Shown here: piece after piece, positions 1 through 8,838 of the stretch
Numbering within the stretch: position 1 is the first letter of the stretch
Layout: each line of letters starts with the position of its first letter
Source of the DNA: Streptomyces griseiscabiei
GTDB taxonomy: Bacteria > Actinomycetota > Actinomycetes > Streptomycetales > Streptomycetaceae
Assembly (NCBI RefSeq): GCF_020010925.1
Contig: NZ_JAGJBZ010000001.1
Coordinates: 310,001-374,000 of the forward strand
Length of the DNA stretch: 64,000 nucleotides
Direction: 5' to 3'
Notes under the pieces: model-generated
The model's database searches: none
Seen by the model: the letters and a program-made list of their open reading frames with translations, nothing else
What the model was told of the DNA's origin: nothing
Position numbers and translations under genes: made by a program

Positions 1-1
1 C

Positions 2-754
2 CGCGGTCCCGGCTCGGCCGCCCTCCCGGACGGTGTCGCGGCCGTCAGCGGCGACCTGTTCCGCCCCCAGTGGATCGAGGGGGCGCTGAAGGGGGTGGAG
101 GCCCTGCAGATCAGTCCCCGTGCCACGGGTCCGGGACTCGGGGAACTCCTGCGGCTCGCCGTCGAGCAGGGGGTACGGCGGGTGGTGCTGCTGTCGGCCA
201 CCACCGTGGAGTATCCGGCGGGGGAAGCCCGTTTCGCCGCGCGGTTCCGGCACGCCGAGGAGCTCGTCCGAGGCTCGGGGCTGGACTGGACGGTGCTGCG
301 GCTGGCCGACTTCGCGGCCAACGCGCTGGCCTGGGCCCCGCAGATCAGGTCCGGTGACGTGGTGCGGGGCGCCTACGGCCGGGCGGCCACCTCCCCCGTC
401 CACGAGGCCGACGTCGCGGCGGTCGCCGTACGCGCCCTCACCGGCGGCCTTCCCCCGGGGGCGGTCCACACGCTGACCGGGCCGCAGTCGCTGGACCAGA
501 TCGAGAAGGCCCACCTCATCGGCGCCGCCCTCGGGAGGGCCCTGTCCTTCCAGGAACTCCCGCCGGAGCGTGTACGGCAGGGCATGCTCGCGCAGGGGCT
601 GCCCGAGGAGGTCCCCGACCGGCTGCTCGGCTCCCTGGCCGACTACGCCCGCCGCCCCGGGCCCACCACCGGCACCGTGGCGGAGCTCCTCGGCCGGCCC
701 GCGCGCACCTTCGCGGACTGGGCGCGCGACAACGCACCCGCCTTCGGCGGCTGA
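2..754 (+). CDS. NmrA-like NAD(P)-binding oxidoreductase, C-terminal part
   Basis: The reading frame is open from the first bases of the window, so the N-terminal Rossmann motif and the true start lie outside it. About 250 residues remain. The sequence alternates strands and helices in the way of atypical short-chain reductases of the NmrA family: VVLLSATTVEYP is a typical central strand and ends near the usual active-site region, followed by GLDWTVLRLADF and a C-terminal helix ending TFADWARDNAPAF, which is usual for actinobacterial members of this family. These proteins bind NAD(P)H and act as redox sensors or as small-molecule reductases; the substrate here is unknown. It converges on the FHA-flavoprotein gene, with about 70 bases between them. 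Confidence 0.75.
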   Translation, partial: RGPGSAALPDGVAAVSGDLFRPQWIEGALKGVEALQISPRATGPGLGELLRLAVEQGVRRVVLLSATTVEYPAGEARFAARFRHAEELVRGSGLDWTVLRLADFAANALAWAPQIRSGDVVRGAYGRAATSPVHEADVAAVAVRALTGGLPPGAVHTLTGPQSLDQIEKAHLIGAALGRALSFQELPPERVRQGMLAQGLPEEVPDRLLGSLADYARRPGPTTGTVAELLGRPARTFADWARDNAPAFGG

Positions 755-827
755 CGCGCGGCGCGGCGGGCCGCCGTGGCAGGGCGTGTCGGGCCGTCGT
801 GACAGGCCCACGGGTCAGACCGTCATG

Positions 828-2855
828 TCAGGCCGGGCCCAGGATGGCCGAGGTGCGGGGGTCGGGGAGCTGGTCGGTCGCGCGGGGGGTGGCGGGGACG
901 AAGACCGGGGCGTCCTGCTGGTAGAAGATGTCGATGTCCGCTTCCTCGCCGCCGACGATCAGGGTGTCCCACGCGCCGCTCTCCTGGAGCGTCCGCAGGG
1001 TCGCGGGGGCCAACGCGGCCAGATGGGAACGGAGTTCCTCGTCGTCGGGCAGGCCCGGCAGGCGTTCCGCGAGGCGCTCGCGGATGGACCGCATACGGTC
1101 CAGCAGGATCTCCAGGTCGGACTCCGTGGCCCCCGAGGACGCTGAGCCCACAGCGACTCCAGCGCCCCCGGCGGACCGGGCGGACCCGGCGGACCCGGCG
1201 GACCGGACTGCCGATCCGGCGGCTCCGGCCGCCGGGCCTCCCGGGGTCTCCATGCTGCGGTCGATGATGTCCTTGATCGCCCGGGTGACGCCTCGCTCGT
1301 CGGTCGTGACCATCGCGTTCCACGCGCGGCTCTTGTGGCGGTACTGCAGCATCGACATCGCGGCCTCGTGCCGGATGAAGTCCGCGTCCCGCAGCGGGCG
1401 TCCGCGCCAGACGCGGCTGAGGGAGCGGGCCAGGGAGACGGCCGAGGCGAGGCCGCTGTTCAGACCGCGGCCGGGCCAGAAGTGGATGGCGTTGGCCGCG
1501 TCGCCCAGCAGGAAGCCGTACGTCCCGGGGCGGTCGGCGGCGGGGCGGGTGAGCTGGGCGGTGAACCGCGGGCGCTGCACCATGTCGAGCCGGAACGACG
1601 TGATCGCGCTGAGGTCGTCCTCGTCGACGCCGAACAGCCGCAGTCCTTCCTGGATCCGCTTCCACAGCGGCGAACTCCGCAGCAGCGCCGGCAGGAACAG
1701 CGTCCCGTGCGTCGGGCAGACGAACTCGTTGTCCTCGTGCCGGCTCATCACACACGGCCGGGCGGCGATGCACTCCTCGAAGACCTGCCGCACCGGGTCG
1801 ATCCCGATGACGGCACGCGCCTCCTCACGGGTCAGGCGCATGTTCAGGAAGCCCTCGCCGCGCAGCGAGTTGAGCAGGAACCGGTTCTGCGCCACCGTCA
1901 GGAGCACGCTCATCGGGTCCGTGAGCCGGGACTTGACCCGCAGGCCCAGGATGACGTCCTGGAGGTGCTCCCCGTCGAGGGAGTAGATGGTGGCGTCGGC
2001 CGCGCCGAAGCGGTCGGCGAAATGCTCGCGGGTGCGGGACCGGCCGCCCTCGCAGATCACCAGCACATGGTCGCGGGCGACGAGGTGCCCCTGTTCCACC
2101 GGGTCGAACTTCTTGGGCACCAGCCGGATCGCGGGCTTGCTGCCCGCCAGCTCCAGCAGCCGGTCCTCGATGTAGGCGATCCGGATGTTGCGGGGCGGGC
2201 GTCCGTCGACGGAGTCGGGGCCCAGCGGCCACATCTCGGAGAACTGGCCGCCGTCCCCGAACAGCGTCGCCCGGATCTCCTCCGTCAGGGCCAGATACTG
2301 CCGGCTCTGGACGGTGACGACCTGCTGGCGGCGGACGTTGCCCTGGGTCTCGTCCTTCCAGACCACGGAGGTGCCGCTGCGGACCCACCGGCCGTCGTGG
2401 ACGGTGACCGAGACCCGCCCCGGGAGTGCCTCCTCCAGCAGCAGCGCGAAGGCGAGGCCGACCGGACCGCCGCCGGTGACCGTGACCCGCAGCACGCCCG
2501 GGTTGGCGACGGCGTCGGCACGGGGCAGGGCGAGCTGGGAGAGGTCCATGACCGTCTCCACCGCCTCCTGCGTCTCGAACAGGAAGGTCTCGTCGCCGAT
2601 GCGGATGACGTCGCCGGGCGTCAGCTCGTGCCGGGTGACGCGCAGGTCGTTGACGTACGTTCCGTTCCTGCTGTCGCGGTCGCGCAAGACGTACACGCCG
2701 TTCTCCGTGACGATCTCGGCGTGGAACCGGGAGGCGCTGACGCTGACGATGATGACGTCGTTGTCGCTCTTGCGGCCGAACGTGAGCGGAGTGTCGCCGA
2801 GGACCACGCTCTGACCGGCGAAGGGTCCGCCGCGTCCCACTATGACCGACAGCAC
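828..2855 (-). CDS. FHA domain fused to an FAD-dependent monooxygenase-like protein
   Basis: A 675-residue protein. Residues 1-100 are a forkhead-associated domain, a phosphothreonine-binding module, with its signature residues in place: GRKS at 27-30, SRFH at 42-45 and NGT at 64-66. From about residue 122 a Rossmann-type flavin fold begins with GGGPVG (128-133), and a second flavin signature, GDAANAIHFWPGRGL, lies further on, as in class A flavin hydroxylases. An Ala/Ser/Gly-rich linker follows near residues 540-600 (a GGCGGACC-rich repeat in the DNA), then a short helical tail. The GTG start is preceded by AAGGAG at 5-base spacing. The kinase gene ends 64 bases upstream on the same strand, so the FHA domain may read phosphorylation by that kinase. 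The reaction catalysed, if any, is unknown. Confidence 0.85.
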   Translation of the reverse strand: MLSVIVGRGGPFAGQSVVLGDTPLTFGRKSDNDVIIVSVSASRFHAEIVTENGVYVLRDRDSRNGTYVNDLRVTRHELTPGDVIRIGDETFLFETQEAVETVMDLSQLALPRADAVANPGVLRVTVTGGGPVGLAFALLLEEALPGRVSVTVHDGRWVRSGTSVVWKDETQGNVRRQQVVTVQSRQYLALTEEIRATLFGDGGQFSEMWPLGPDSVDGRPPRNIRIAYIEDRLLELAGSKPAIRLVPKKFDPVEQGHLVARDHVLVICEGGRSRTREHFADRFGAADATIYSLDGEHLQDVILGLRVKSRLTDPMSVLLTVAQNRFLLNSLRGEGFLNMRLTREEARAVIGIDPVRQVFEECIAARPCVMSRHEDNEFVCPTHGTLFLPALLRSSPLWKRIQEGLRLFGVDEDDLSAITSFRLDMVQRPRFTAQLTRPAADRPGTYGFLLGDAANAIHFWPGRGLNSGLASAVSLARSLSRVWRGRPLRDADFIRHEAAMSMLQYRHKSRAWNAMVTTDERGVTRAIKDIIDRSMETPGGPAAGAAGSAVRSAGSAGSARSAGGAGVAVGSASSGATESDLEILLDRMRSIRERLAERLPGLPDDEELRSHLAALAPATLRTLQESGAWDTLIVGGEEADIDIFYQQDAPVFVPATPRATDQLPDPRTSAILGPA

Positions 2856-2919
2856 GGAAACTCCTTAGGGGAGGCCACGTCAGTTCGATTAGGTCGATTA
2901 TGTACGGTGTGGCGCCGTA

Positions 2920-4566
2920 TCACTCACTGTTCGATCGGCAAGTCAGCGAAAAAGCAACGGAGTTGGACTTGGCGTCGAACGGCGAACGGATCTCCACGGC
3001 CATCCCGCCGCGCAGCGTCCCCTCCCGCGCGTACGTCGTCAGCCGCACCGTCTCCTTCTTGGTGGTGGCGTCGCCCTCCCGGAACGCCAGAGTCCGCCAC
3101 GCGCGGTCCGTCACCGCCCCGTTCTCCGAGACCCACCGGTAGGAGAACTGGACGGGCCGTTGGGACGTCGTGAACGTCGCGGTGAACCACGGCGCCCGGT
3201 CCTCCGTCGGCGGGCAGCTCCCGTCGTAGGTGGTCGCGCCGCCCGTCACCGTCACGGACACGGGTCGCGACGCGCTCCCGCCGGTCCCCGTCCCCTCCTC
3301 GCCGTCGCGGCCCACTAGGGCGTACGTCAACCCGCCGCCGAGCAGGACCAGCACGGCCGCCGCCGCTCCCATCAGGTACGCGGTACGGCGGGGGTGGCGC
3401 CGCCCGGGGGTGGGGGCGGGCCCGGCGCCGGGGTCGGGGCGGGGGTCGGGCGCCGTGCCCGACGGTCCGAACGCCGCCGCGTCGGGGGGCGGGCCGAACA
3501 CCCCGAGGGGCGCGGGTACGGCCACGGGAGCCGGCCCGGTCTCCGGCGCCGCGATGACGCCGACGGTCACCATGTCCGTGACGGCGTCGGTGGCCCCGGG
3601 GGTGTCCGTGACCGTGACGGCGTCCGGGGCCGAGGTCACGGTCACGGTCACGGCCGCGGTCCCTGGATCGGTCGTCGCGGCCGTGGTCCCGGTGGCGGTG
3701 TCCGCCCGCGCCGGAACCGGCGACTCCCCCGCGATCAGGCTCAGTTCACGCCCGGCCTCCTCCGCCGTCATCCGCTGCCCGGGGTCCTTGCGCAGCAGCC
3801 CCTCGATGACCGGCGTGAGCGGCCCGGCCCGGTGCGGTGGCGGGAGTTCGTCGTCGACGATGGCGCGCAGCGTGTCCAGAGCCGTCGTCCGGCGGAACGG
3901 CGAACGGCCCTGCACGGCCATGTAGAGCAGCGCGCCCAGCGACCACAGGTCGGACGCGGCCCCCGGGGTCCGGCCCAACGCCCGCTCCGGCGCCACGTAC
4001 TCGGGTGAGCCGACGACCTCGCCGGTCATCGTCAGCGGAGTGTCGCCCTCCACCGTGGCTATCCCGAAGTCGGTCAGGACGACCCGGCCCTCGTCGGCGA
4101 GCAGGACATTGGCCGGCTTCACGTCGCGGTGCAGCACTCCCGCGCCGTGTGCCGCGCGCAGCGCCGCCAGGACCTCGACGCCGATCCGCGCGGCCTCCTT
4201 CGGCGGCAGGGCGCCCCCGGAGCCGATCACATCGGCCAGCGACCTGCCGCGGACCAGTTCCATGACGATCCAGGGCCGGCCGTCGAAGGTGACGACGTCG
4301 TAGACGGACACCACCCCACGGGCGTTGACCCGTGCCGCCGCCCACGCCTCCCGCTCCAGACGGGCGGAGAGCCGCGCGCCGCGATCCGCGGGCAGGTCCG
4401 CGGCGGCCCGGACCTCCTTGACCGCCGCCTCCCGGCGCAGCACCTCGTCGAAGGCGCGCCACACCGTGCCCATGCCGCCCGCGCCGAGCACGGACAGGAG
4501 CCGGTACCGGCCGGCGACCAGCCGTTCGCCCCCGCCGTCCGGCGAGGCCGCGTCCTGGTGGGGCAT
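2920..4566 (-). CDS. Serine/threonine protein kinase, membrane-anchored (Pkn type)
   Basis: A 548-residue Hanks-type kinase. The catalytic domain is complete: glycine loop GAGGMG (28-33), ATP-binding Lys50, catalytic loop HRDVKPAN (Asp148), DFG (Asp166) and SPEYVAPE in the activation segment. A long Thr/Val/Pro-rich cytoplasmic linker full of VTVT runs precedes one transmembrane helix near residue 400 (YLMGAAAAVLVLLGGG). About 125 outside residues follow; they carry two cysteines and a strand-rich domain that could be a sensor. The ATG at 4566 is preferred to upstream starts because it has a GGGAG site and begins right before the conserved fold. The FHA-flavoprotein downstream is the obvious candidate partner. 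Confidence 0.93.
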   Translation of the reverse strand: MPHQDAASPDGGGERLVAGRYRLLSVLGAGGMGTVWRAFDEVLRREAAVKEVRAAADLPADRGARLSARLEREAWAAARVNARGVVSVYDVVTFDGRPWIVMELVRGRSLADVIGSGGALPPKEAARIGVEVLAALRAAHGAGVLHRDVKPANVLLADEGRVVLTDFGIATVEGDTPLTMTGEVVGSPEYVAPERALGRTPGAASDLWSLGALLYMAVQGRSPFRRTTALDTLRAIVDDELPPPHRAGPLTPVIEGLLRKDPGQRMTAEEAGRELSLIAGESPVPARADTATGTTAATTDPGTAAVTVTVTSAPDAVTVTDTPGATDAVTDMVTVGVIAAPETGPAPVAVPAPLGVFGPPPDAAAFGPSGTAPDPRPDPGAGPAPTPGRRHPRRTAYLMGAAAAVLVLLGGGLTYALVGRDGEEGTGTGGSASRPVSVTVTGGATTYDGSCPPTEDRAPWFTATFTTSQRPVQFSYRWVSENGAVTDRAWRTLAFREGDATTKKETVRLTTYAREGTLRGGMAVEIRSPFDAKSNSVAFSLTCRSNSE

Positions 4567-4686
4567 AGGGGTCAACTCCCTGTCTCCGCGAACCGCCGGC
4601 CGCGGCGGCGACCTCTCACAGCCTTGCCCCGCCGCCCCGTCGATTATGGCCGGGCCTCGCACCCGGGACCAGCGGGCCGAGGCCCG

Positions 4687-5289
4687 CTAATGTCCGGCGG
4701 TACGTGTGGTGAGGTCCTCGTCGGTGATGGAGCGGACCACGCGGCAGGGTGTTCCGAGGGCGACGGTCATCGGGGGTATGTCACGGCTGACGACGCTGCC
4801 GGCGCCGATGACCGACCCGTAGCCGATCCGAACACCGGGCAGGACCACCGCGTTGCTGCCGATCCACACCTTGTCCTCGATCACGATCGGCTCGGAGAAT
4901 CGCGCGAAGTCGGTGCGCCGTGACGGGTGCACGGGATGTCCTGTCGTGGTCAGTGTCACGCTGGGAGCGATCATGACGCCGTCGCCGATACGGATGTCCA
5001 CGTCGTCGACGAACGTGAGGTTCACGTTCCCGAAGAAGTCGTCCCCGATGTGGACGTTGCTGCCGAACCCGGCGTGGAACGGCGGCAGCAGCACGGTGCG
5101 CGCACCGACCGAGCCGAGGATCGCGACGAGCAGCGCCCGGCGTTTCTCCGCTTCGCCCGGAGGTGTGTGGTTGTACGCGAAGATCTGCTCCGTACGGCGG
5201 CGAGAGGCCTGGAAGGCCGCCTCCGACTCCGTGTAGACGAGCCCCTCGGCGATCCGAGCCAGGACTTCTTCCTCGTGCGCATCCGTCAC
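4687..5289 (-). CDS. Sugar O-acetyltransferase, left-handed beta-helix (Maa/NodL type)
   Basis: A protein of about 200 residues. An N-terminal helical domain, with residues typical of maltose acetyltransferases (LARIAEGLVYTESE), precedes hexapeptide repeats forming a left-handed beta helix: VHIGDDFFGNVNLTF, IRIGDGVMIAPSV, VWIGSNAVVLPGVRIG and YGSVIGAGSVVSRDI. The TTGHPVH segment carries the expected catalytic histidine. The family transfers acetyl from acetyl-CoA to a sugar hydroxyl and is usually trimeric. I chose the GTG at 5289 because it has a GGAAGG site; the frame also stays open upstream. The gene stands alone between the kinase and a decayed propeller fragment, so its acceptor cannot be inferred. 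Confidence 0.85.
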   Translation of the reverse strand: MTDAHEEEVLARIAEGLVYTESEAAFQASRRRTEQIFAYNHTPPGEAEKRRALLVAILGSVGARTVLLPPFHAGFGSNVHIGDDFFGNVNLTFVDDVDIRIGDGVMIAPSVTLTTTGHPVHPSRRTDFARFSEPIVIEDKVWIGSNAVVLPGVRIGYGSVIGAGSVVSRDIPPMTVALGTPCRVVRSITDEDLTTRTAGH

Positions 5290-5419
5290 AACGGGGCTTT
5301 CCCTTCCGTCCGTTCGTCTCGGGCGCCGGCCCGGCGCGACCACGGCCGACCGCGCGCCCAGAGCCTACGTGCACCGTGCAGGCATCATGAGCCCTGGTCC
5401 GCGCCGGGCGGCGCGGGGA

Positions 5420-5840
5420 CCGGCATGCCGCGGAGGATCTGCTGCGGATCGCGCTGATGAAGACCTGGCAGGGCGAGGCCGCCGCCGTCTCCCTGACACG
5501 GGAAGAACCCTGTGGACCAGCCAGGTGGGCTTCGAGATGCCCGATCAGGACTCCGCCGACAGCATGGCCAACGGCATCGCCGCTCCGGTGGTCTCGGAGA
5601 AGCGGCGGGTCGTCTGCTTCCTCGCCCGTCCGGGGATCTGTCGGGCCTCGATCTGCGCACGGGGGAGTGGGTCTGGCGCGATCGCGTCGGCCTGGGCAGG
5701 TCGGGATCGGGGACCGCGCACCGGGGCCGTCCCCAACTCGTGTGCCACGTGGACGTGTTGATCGCCCGGGACGCCAGCAGGATGGTCTCGCTGCTGCCCC
5801 GGTTCGCCGACGGACCGTACGCGGGACCGGCGGGCGGCCG
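5420..5840 (+). pseudogene. Decayed PQQ-like beta-propeller fragment with two frameshifts
   Basis: Joining three reading frames gives about 140 residues that read as propeller blades. The pieces are a helix ending GEAAAVSL, then DTGRTLWTSQVGFEMPDQDS through VVSEKRRVVCFLARPG, then GDLSGLDLRTGEWVWRDRVG. The paired motifs DTGRTLW and LRTGEWVW are typical of PQQ/quinoprotein-like repeats. Restoring one base near 5495 and one G in the run at 5632-5635 would repair both frames. No intact start or further blades are seen on either side, so this looks like a remnant rather than a whole gene. Two assembly errors in short runs are an alternative. Confidence 0.55.
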
Positions 5841-5856
5841 GTCCCGCGGCCGGGAG

Positions 5857-6633
5857 ATGATCTCCCGCATGACGAAGTCGGCGGACGCGGGTACGGACGC
5901 GCATACGGGCGCGGGTGCGAGCGCCGATGACGCGCACGCGTGGGACGCGCGGCTCGGCTGGGCGTCCGGGCTGATGGCCGACGACCCCGCCGAACGCGCC
6001 GTGGCGCTGGACCGTCTTGCCGCCGTCCAGAGGGACGTGCGGGATGCTCTTGGCCGGTTCAACGAGGTATGGCGCCTGACCGGGCCGCTCGGCGGACGGG
6101 AGCGGTGGCGGGATCCGTCCTTCCTCCGGGCGCATGAGAGGTACGTCGAAGCCGGCAGGTACGCACTGCCCAACGCGTTGTGGAACCGCCCGCTCGGGGA
6201 CATCAGGACCTGGCCGGGCCTGCCCTACGCGCTCCTCTTCCTGGAATGGGAGGCGAGGTGTCCGCAGGAGTGGACTCGCCATGCCAAGCACTGGGGCACG
6301 AAGCAGGGCCTCGTCCGGGACCTGGCGGTCCCCGGTCACGGCGAGCCGGTCAGGACGCGGCTCGTCGAGCTGGTCGGGATCGTCGTGCGCAGGCCCTACC
6401 GCTGCAAGGACCGCGAGTACGTGCGGGTCGCGCGGGCCGTCGACGGTGAGGCTCTGCGCGCCACGCTGGGAGCCGCCTCCCGGTCCGACGCCTCCTGGGC
6501 ACGACTCCATGCCGGCCATGTCCTCTGGCTCCTCGATCACCCCGAGGTGCCCAACACGGTGCACGTCTGGCGGAGCCGGATCGCGGCCGAGCGCGAGAGC
6601 GTGGGGCGCCCGGGCCCGTCCGTCGGGGAGTGA
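5857..6633 (+). CDS. Hypothetical protein, unrecognised
   Basis: About 258 residues of coding quality, with no family I recognise. The N-terminus is low in complexity (alternating Ala, Gly, Asp and Thr). The rest is mostly helical and rich in Trp and Arg (NEVWRLTGPLGG, RRPYRCKDREYVRVAR, LHAGHVLWLLDHPE). There is no signal peptide or membrane segment. Starts at 5857 and 5869 are both possible; GGGAG lies just before the first and about 12 bases before the second. The frame continues upstream into the decayed propeller fragment, so a fusion cannot be fully excluded, but residue composition changes sharply near 5857. It converges on the aldehyde dehydrogenase gene. Confidence 0.55.
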   Translation: MISRMTKSADAGTDAHTGAGASADDAHAWDARLGWASGLMADDPAERAVALDRLAAVQRDVRDALGRFNEVWRLTGPLGGRERWRDPSFLRAHERYVEAGRYALPNALWNRPLGDIRTWPGLPYALLFLEWEARCPQEWTRHAKHWGTKQGLVRDLAVPGHGEPVRTRLVELVGIVVRRPYRCKDREYVRVARAVDGEALRATLGAASRSDASWARLHAGHVLWLLDHPEVPNTVHVWRSRIAAERESVGRPGPSVGE

Positions 6634-6669
6634 CGGGCGGGTCCAGGGGGCGGAGCGGGGGCCCGTGCG

Positions 6670-8082
6670 TCAGGGGCTGACCCAGTACGTGCGGGTGTTG
6701 GTGAACTCTCGGATGCCCGCGGCGGCCAGTTCGCGGCCGTGGCCGCTGCGTTTGGTGCCGCCGAAGGGCAGCCGGGGGTCGGAGGCGACGACGGCGTTGA
6801 CGAAGGCGGCGCCGGTGGTGACGCGCCGGGCCAGGGCGACGCCCCGTGCGGGGTCGGACGTCCACACGCTCAGGCCCAGTCCGTAGACGGTGGCGTCGGC
6901 GAGCCGTACGGCATCGTCGTCGTCGCGGGCGACGGTGAGGGCGGCCAGCGGGCCGAAGGTCTCCTCGTCGAAGGCGGGCATGCCGGGGCCGGTGCCGGCG
7001 AGGACGGTCGGTCGGAAGAAGCTGCCGTCGCCGGGAAGCGGCGCGCCGCCGGTGAGCAGGCGCGCACCGGCCGCGACCGACTCCCGTACCTGGCGGGCGA
7101 CGGCGGTGCGCAGGTCGTCGCGGGCGAGCGGGCCGACCTGGGTGGCGAGGTCGAGGGGATCGCCGACCCGCAGCGCCTCGACACGGCGGACGAACGCCTC
7201 GGTGAAGGCGTCCGCGACCGCCTCGGCCACGATGAACCGCTTGGCGCACACACAGCTCTGACCGGAGTTGGTGAAGCGGGCCCTCACCGCCGCCTCGGCG
7301 GCCCGCTCCACGTCGGCGTCGTCGAGGACGACGAAGGCGTCCGAACCTCCCAGCTCCAGCACGGACTTCTTCGCCGCGCGCCCGGCCGCCGCGCCGACGG
7401 CCGCGCCCGCCCGGTTGCTGCCGGTGAGGGTGACGGCGGCGATCCGGTCGTCCTCGACGAGCCGGGCGATCACCTCGGGCACGTCCGTGTCGGCGATCAC
7501 CAGCGCGGTGACGAGGTGTTCGGGGAAGCCCGCCTCGACGAAGAGGTCCTGGAGGGCGAGCGCGCCGCCGGTGACGTTGGAGGCGTGCTTGAGCAGCACA
7601 CCGTTGCCCGCCAGGAGGGACGGGATCGCGCAGCGCATGACCTGCCAGACGGGGAAGTTCCACGGCATGACGGCCAGGACCAGCCCGAGGGGCTCGTACG
7701 CCACCCAGGCCCGTGCGCCTTCGCCCACGTCGACCTGTTCGTCGGCCAGGATGCCGGGGCCGTGCGTGGCGTAGTGCTCGGCGGTGACCGCCGACTTCTC
7801 CACCTCGCCCGCCGCCTCCCCGATCGGTTTGCCCATCTCGGTGGTGACCAGCCGCGCGAGGCGGTCCTCGTGCTCACGCAGGACACCGGCCAGCCGGGCG
7901 ATGCGGGCGGCCCGTTCGGCGAGCGGTACCCGGGCCCAGGCGCGGGCGGCGTCATGGGCGCGCTCGACGGCGGCCTCGACGCGTCCGGCGTCCCAGGCGT
8001 CGTAGGTCGCGACGGGTCGGCCGGTGGTGGGGTCGAGGGTACGGACGACGGTCGTGGTGGGGGTGTCGATGCCGGTGCTCAT
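6670..8082 (-). CDS. NAD(P)-dependent aldehyde dehydrogenase (succinate-semialdehyde type)
   Basis: A 470-residue aldehyde dehydrogenase of normal length. Key residues are present: MPWNFPVW (oxyanion Asn), LELGGSDAF (general base Glu), [12 protein letters not shown] (catalytic Cys) and the terminal [14 protein letters not shown]. Compact size and the S-C-V-C-A context resemble succinate or glutarate semialdehyde dehydrogenases. It starts with ATGA overlapping the stop of the cupin gene, so the two are translationally coupled. As the last gene of the aromatic-degradation-like run it could oxidise a semialdehyde released after ring opening. The natural substrate is inferred only from context. 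Confidence 0.9.
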   Translation of the reverse strand: MSTGIDTPTTTVVRTLDPTTGRPVATYDAWDAGRVEAAVERAHDAARAWARVPLAERAARIARLAGVLREHEDRLARLVTTEMGKPIGEAAGEVEKSAVTAEHYATHGPGILADEQVDVGEGARAWVAYEPLGLVLAVMPWNFPVWQVMRCAIPSLLAGNGVLLKHASNVTGGALALQDLFVEAGFPEHLVTALVIADTDVPEVIARLVEDDRIAAVTLTGSNRAGAAVGAAAGRAAKKSVLELGGSDAFVVLDDADVERAAEAAVRARFTNSGQSCVCAKRFIVAEAVADAFTEAFVRRVEALRVGDPLDLATQVGPLARDDLRTAVARQVRESVAAGARLLTGGAPLPGDGSFFRPTVLAGTGPGMPAFDEETFGPLAALTVARDDDDAVRLADATVYGLGLSVWTSDPARGVALARRVTTGAAFVNAVVASDPRLPFGGTKRSGHGRELAAAGIREFTNTRTYWVSP

Positions 8083-8513
8083 GAGGTGGCCGCGCCTCCC
8101 TTGTCGTGTTCGGAGAGGTGCGCGAAGGTCTCGCCGGTGGCGGTGATGGTGCGGGTGACGTCCCGGCCGCCGTAGACCCAGTAGATCCGCAGGACGCCCT
8201 CGCCCCGGTTGAAGAACCGGTGCGGGACGCCCGCCGGGACCCAGGTGGCCTGGCCGGGCTCCAGGTCGAAGAACTCGCCGTCGATCTCGGCGGTCGCCGC
8301 GCCCTCCAGGATCAGGACGGACTCCTCGACGTTGTGGCTGTGCAGGGGCAGACCCGTGCCGGGCTGGAACACGGTCTGGCCGGTGGTGATGAGCGCCTGC
8401 TCGGAGTTCCATTTCCCCACATAGGGGAGGGTGGCCACTCCCCCGCCGCGGTCGAAGCGTTCGACGTTGTCGGGGTGGATGAGCAGGTGGGGCTCCGCGG
8501 GCTGGGTGCACAT
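8079..8513 (-). CDS. Single-domain cupin protein
   Basis: A 144-residue single cupin fold. Both metal-binding motifs are complete: HSHNVEESVLILEG supplies two His and one Glu, and PAGVPHRFFN supplies the third His. Such proteins may be small dioxygenases, isomerases or ligand-binding regulators. The ATG at 8513 fits the length of the family; an upstream in-frame extension overlaps the ABM gene in the wrong frame and is not used. The stop overlaps the aldehyde dehydrogenase start by 4 bases. In this neighbourhood a role on an oxygenated aromatic or a ring-cleavage intermediate is plausible but unproven. Confidence 0.85.
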   Translation of the reverse strand: MCTQPAEPHLLIHPDNVERFDRGGGVATLPYVGKWNSEQALITTGQTVFQPGTGLPLHSHNVEESVLILEGAATAEIDGEFFDLEPGQATWVPAGVPHRFFNRGEGVLRIYWVYGGRDVTRTITATGETFAHLSEHDKGGAATS

Positions 8514-8535
8514 GAGAGCGGCTCCGTTCGGCGGG

Positions 8536-8838
8536 TCAGGAGTGGTGGAACAGGCGGCGGGAGAGCGTGTTGACCTGGCTGCCGGGGACGACGTACCGCG
8601 CCGCCGCCTCCCGCCAGTCCTTGAAGTGCGGAGCCGCGCGATGCGCGTCGACGGCGGCCTCGTCGTCGTAGATCTCGTGGAAGACGAAGTGGTGGTCGTC
8701 GGCCAGGTCGCAGACGACGTCGAAGGAGCGGCAGCCGGGCTCGTCCGTGAACGAGCGTGCGGCGTTCGCCTCGATGGCGGCGAGGAAGGCGTCACGGTGG
8801 CCCGGGACGACCTGGAGGGACACGGTCAGCGCGATCAT
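8536..8838 (-). CDS. Antibiotic biosynthesis monooxygenase (ABM)-domain protein
   Basis: A 100-residue ferredoxin-like fold of the ABM/quinol monooxygenase family, near full length for that group. Recognisable parts are the first strand IALTVSLQVVPGHRDAFLAA, the EPGCRSFDVVCD segment, FHEIYDDEAAVDAH and the end helix PHFKDW. These proteins act as cofactor-free monooxygenases on quinols or as small accessory enzymes. The start overlaps the stop of the upstream Ldh-family gene by 4 bases, so the two are co-translated. A function in handling a dihydroxylated aromatic would suit the cluster. Confidence 0.85.
   Translation of the reverse strand: MIALTVSLQVVPGHRDAFLAAIEANAARSFTDEPGCRSFDVVCDLADDHHFVFHEIYDDEAAVDAHRAAPHFKDWREAAARYVVPGSQVNTLSRRLFHHS

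Noticed and set aside
2920..4662. Longer kinase reading frame starting at 4662
   Set aside because: The first 32 codons have poor composition and no ribosome site; the ATG at 4566 has a GGGAG site.
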